64,000 nt of DNA from Rugalucina vietnamica (Eukaryota > Mollusca > Bivalvia > Lucinida > Lucinidae): positions 30,976,721 through 31,040,720 of the forward strand of contig OZ024874.1 of the NCBI GenBank assembly GCA_964017185.1, given 5' to 3'. Positions within the stretch are counted from its first letter, which is position 1; each line of letters begins with the position of its first letter. The notes beneath the pieces are model-generated. The model made no database searches. It had not been told where the DNA came from and saw only the letters and a program-made list of their open reading frames with translations. The position numbers and the translations under genes were made by a program. Below are positions 61,025-64,000 of this stretch, one piece after another.

Positions 61025-64000
61025 CTGAAATACAGGTGCAAAGTATTAATAACCATGATAAAACCTTTTTTTATACTTTTGGCTCAATAGAAAACAAAAG
61101 CATACATTCTCCCAGCTTGCCCTTTCTACTTTATCCAAAACAAAAAAATACTACTTTCTGCAGCTGTACAGCTTCTTTTTTTTTTTTAAGCCACAAGACG
61201 TTATTTCTACATGGCTTTTGGCTGGCTTAAAGTTGAATCAATATTTTTCTTGAAATCTAGGTTATGACTTTTAGGAAAAGCTCTAAACTGAATCACATTT
61301 CTTGACAAGACCATAATAAGCGCATTGTACACAGGCCATAATCGCATATCAAAACATCAGTTATCCAGAGACAACCAACATGACTAAGAAACAACAAATG
61401 CTGATGGAATCAATTCAAGGCTGTATGACGCAAATACAATGAATACCGGTAATCTGTGGCAAGTTATTCCTATATAGGTACATTTGTTTGTTTGAATTGA
61501 TGCCTTACATCCCAGTCAACAGCAAAGGTTATGTCAGGACCTTGCCTCCATTTTATGGGACTTTTACCCAACATCAGGATGCCATGACACTCAAAATGTG
61601 CTTCATAAATATAACCACCCAAAGAAGCGAATAAGGCATTAAACAACTTTTCCTAGGCAGGCTCAGACTTAACCAGCGGCTGACCAGTAATCAGATGGTC
61701 GGTCAGTAGATTACGTTGTATTTTGTTCTGTAGCAAGTTGTTCCCAGTCATGTACTCTCATAATAGTTTACTGATACTGTGTTGGATGTGAGTTGTTCCC
61801 AGTCATGTATTCTCATAATAGTCTACTGATACTGTGTTGGATGTGAGTTGTTCCCAGTCATGTATTCTCATAATAGTTTACTGATACTGTCTGTGTTGGA
61901 TGCGAGTTGTTCCCAGTCATGTACTCTCATAATAGTTTATTGATACTGTCTGTGTTGGATGCAAGTTGTTCCCAGTCATGTACTCTCATAATAGTTTATT
62001 GATACTGTCTGTGTTGGATGCAAGTTGTTCCCAGTCGTGTACTCTCATAATAGTTTATTGATACTGTCTGTGTTGGAAGCAAGTTGTTCCCAGCCATGTA
62101 CTCTCATAATAGTTTATTGATACTGTCTGTGTTGGATGCAAGTTGTTCCCAGTCATGTACTCTCATAATAGTTTATTGATACTGTCTGTGTTGGATGAAA
62201 GTTGTTCCCAGTCATGTACTCTCATAATAGTTTATTGATACTGTCTGTGTTGGATGAAAGTTGTTCCCAGTCATGTACTCTCATAATAGTTTATTGATAC
62301 TGTCTGTGTTGAATGCAAGCTGTTCCCAGTCATGTACTCTCATAATAGTTTATTGATACTGTCTGTGTCGGATGCAAGTTGTTCCCAGTCATGTACTCTC
62401 ATAATAGTTTATTGATACTGTCTGTGTCGGATGCAAGTTGTTCCCAGTCATGTACTCTCATTATAGTTTAATTGATACTGTCTGTGTCGGATGCAAGTTG
62501 TTCCCAGTCATGTACTCTCATTATAGTTTATTGATACTGTGTCGGATGCAAGTAGTTCCCAGTCATGTACTCTCATAATAGTTTATTGATACTGTCTGTG
62601 TTGGATGCAAGTTGTTCCCAGTCATGTACTCTCATAATAGTTTATTGATACTGTCTGTGTTGGATGCAAGTTGTTCCCAGTCATGTACTCTCATAATAGT
62701 TTATTGATACTGTGTTGGATGCAAGTTGTTCCCAGTCATGTACTCTCATAATATAGTTTGATACTAGGTTGGATGCAAGTTGTTCCCAGTCATGTACTCT
62801 CATTATAGCCTATTGATACTGTGTTGGATGCTCCGTCATGTTGGTTGTCTCGGGATAATCAGTGTGATCACAGATAAAGCAAATACATTTAACTTACCCT
62901 TCCTTTGTTGTTGTTAGCGGGCATGTTCCCTGATCCCAGACCCGAATCATCTGAAGAACCGTTAACTCCATTCACACCATTTTCTTTTGGTGTAGAGGTG
63001 GTCATCCCCTGACCTTTGGGCTGGTTCTTTTTCAGTCCTTGTACTGGAGTCACTGGTATGCCTTGAGAGTCATTCACTGATTTACTCAAAGACTTATTCA
63101 CAGGTTTCACTTTAGTTACAGATTTATTGTTAACCTTTTCACTGTCCGAGTCTGATTCTGAACTTGAATCACTTGAACTAGAGTCTTTCTTTGTTGTTTT
63201 TGCAGGTGTGTTTACTTGACTGTTCGATTTATTTTGAGGTTTAGAAACAACAGCAGAATCATCAGAATCTGAATCACTACTACTACTGGAATCTGATTTT
63301 TGTTTACTGTTACTTAATTTACTGACATTTTGTTTATTTACACTACTATTGTTTGCTTGCCCCTTTGGAGTTTGTATTTTAGCTTTAGGAGTTTGTGAAC
63401 GAGTTGTAGACCTTTTAGCACCTTCATCCTCTGAACTAAAATCTGATTCACTAGAACTATCCTTTTTCTTTGCTTCTGGTGTCTTTTTCAGACCAGTGAA
63501 TGCCTTAGGTGTGGCTGCTGAGGCAGGAGTAGCCTTCTTAGCAGCTTCTTCATCTGAACTGCTAGAATCAGAGCTATCTGAACTGGATTCCTGTGCTTTC
63601 TTTACAGCTGGTGACTTTGTAACTGCTGGTGATTTTGCAGGTGTTGGCTTAGCTGGTGTGGCTTTTTTCTTATCTTCCTCATCAGAACTTGATTCAGAAC
63701 TACTTGAGCTTGAATCCTTTACCTTGCCACCCTTTGCTTGTGGAGTAGCTTTAGGAGTTATAGCCTTCACAGGGGCTACAGGCTTTTCAGTAGCTTCATC
63801 CTCTGAACTTGAATCTGAACTAGAGCTGCTACTATCATCCTTAGCTTTTGCTTTCTGTGGTGCAGCTTTTGGTGTTGCTGGTGCAGCTTTTGGAGTAGCA
63901 GTCTTTGTAGCAGTTGGCTTCTTGGTACCTTCATCTTCAGAACTAGAATCTGAGCTAGAGCTGCTACTTTCATCTTTAGCTTTAGGCTTTGTCTGAACTG
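59561..64000 (-). CDS. NOLC1: NOLC1 / Nopp140, nucleolar and coiled-body phosphoprotein 1 (3' part)
   Basis: Three exons on the minus strand: 64000-62898 (continues beyond the window), 61024-60941 and 59716-59561, all joined in phase 0. The first exon is open for 367 codons. It alternates acidic, CK2-type serine clusters (Ser5-Asp-Ser3-Glu-Asp-Glu and variants, about eight of them) with Lys/Pro/Ala/Thr linkers. That is the hallmark of Nopp140, a chaperone that shuttles snoRNPs between nucleolus and Cajal bodies and binds RNA polymerase I. The middle exon encodes Ser-Pro-Phe-Arg-Arg-Val followed by Asn-Ser-Phe-Glu-Ala-Lys. The last encodes the SRP40-type C-terminus and stops at TAA (59563-59561). 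No internal start needs to be invoked: the frame stays open to the window edge. The gene is convergent with CFAP47. Confidence 0.93.
60421..60695 (+). mobile_element. GAGCC-family MITE, rearranged copy 16
   Basis: The left part (to ~60525) matches the family in minus orientation (GGCTAGAAACTTGAATTTCC) while the right part matches it in plus orientation (GATCAGCGCCTTTTGTTTTC, GGATAATACAATATCTTCTC). The copy is therefore an internal inversion or chimera. It lies in a NOLC1 intron. Confidence 0.65.
61508..61710 (+). repeat. Old dispersed repeat shared with 49613-49812
   Basis: Loose ~200-bp alignment; shares GGGACTTTTACC-like, TCCTAGGCAGGCT and CCAGTAATCAGATGGTC stretches. Immediately left of the NOLC1 intron minisatellite. 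Confidence 0.5.
61736..62835 (+). repeat. 59-bp minisatellite in a NOLC1 intron, about 19 units
   Basis: Unit GTTGTTCCCAGTCATGTACT + CTCATAATAGTTTATTGATA + CTGTCTGTGTTGGATGCAA. Units lacking one TCTG are 55 bp and cluster at both ends of the array (first three and last few), while the middle is homogeneous at 59 bp. It lies 60 bp from the NOLC1 exon boundary at 62898. Confidence 0.93.

Noticed and set aside
63768..63770. GTG as the start of the NOLC1 frame
   Set aside because: The frame is open without a break to the window edge, so the residue is an internal valine.
63349..63996. 215-codon open frame on the + strand
   Set aside because: It is antisense to the NOLC1 repeat exon. Serine/acidic codon repeats leave the opposite strand open, and its Leu/Ser/Phe-rich product has no sensible features.

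Overview
The window is animal nuclear DNA: long coding genes cut into short exons by GT-AG introns, and introns crowded with small transposable elements. A tRNA-headed SINE whose middle resembles the V-SINE/RUDI type known from molluscs, together with several repeat styles familiar from bivalves, suggests a marine mollusc, most likely a bivalve. That placement is inference.

Positions 133-46560 (+ strand) hold the 3' part of one gene, which I identify as CFAP47 (cilia and flagella associated protein 47). I joined 49 exons. Phases agree at every junction and the sum is 2,764 codons plus stop. The product is a chain of Ig-like ASH/HYDIN-type domains with a calponin-homology (CH) domain in the middle, as expected for an axonemal scaffold protein. 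The N-terminus lies left of the window. Four exons have partial tandem duplicates lying in neighbouring introns, three of them decayed or disrupted.

Positions 59561-64000 (- strand) hold the 3' end of NOLC1 (Nopp140), a nucleolar phosphoprotein: a large exon of alternating acidic serine clusters and basic Lys/Pro/Ala linkers, a short exon, and the conserved SRP40-type C-terminal exon. It is convergent with CFAP47. The 13 kb between them has no cellular gene I can support and is mostly repeats.

Mobile DNA dominates the rest. It includes about 16 copies of a ~235 bp hairpin MITE with GAGCC...GGCTC ends and 4-bp target duplications, and several other MITE families. Three Helentron-like elements carry tandem ~460 bp cores. 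A hAT-like element is nested in a MITE, and a V-SINE has perfect target duplications. There is also a 5'-truncated reverse-transcriptase remnant and long minisatellites.

The two most unusual structures are as follows. (1) A 2.84 kb element at 43244-46087 has ~1.05 kb inverted arms, an ATTAG target duplication and one intact gene for a 135-aa basic protein I cannot assign. (2) A 3 kb composite at 55071-58040 is bounded by inverted minisatellite arrays; inside it, a 128-bp satellite carries seven perfect palindromic estrogen-response-element sequences.
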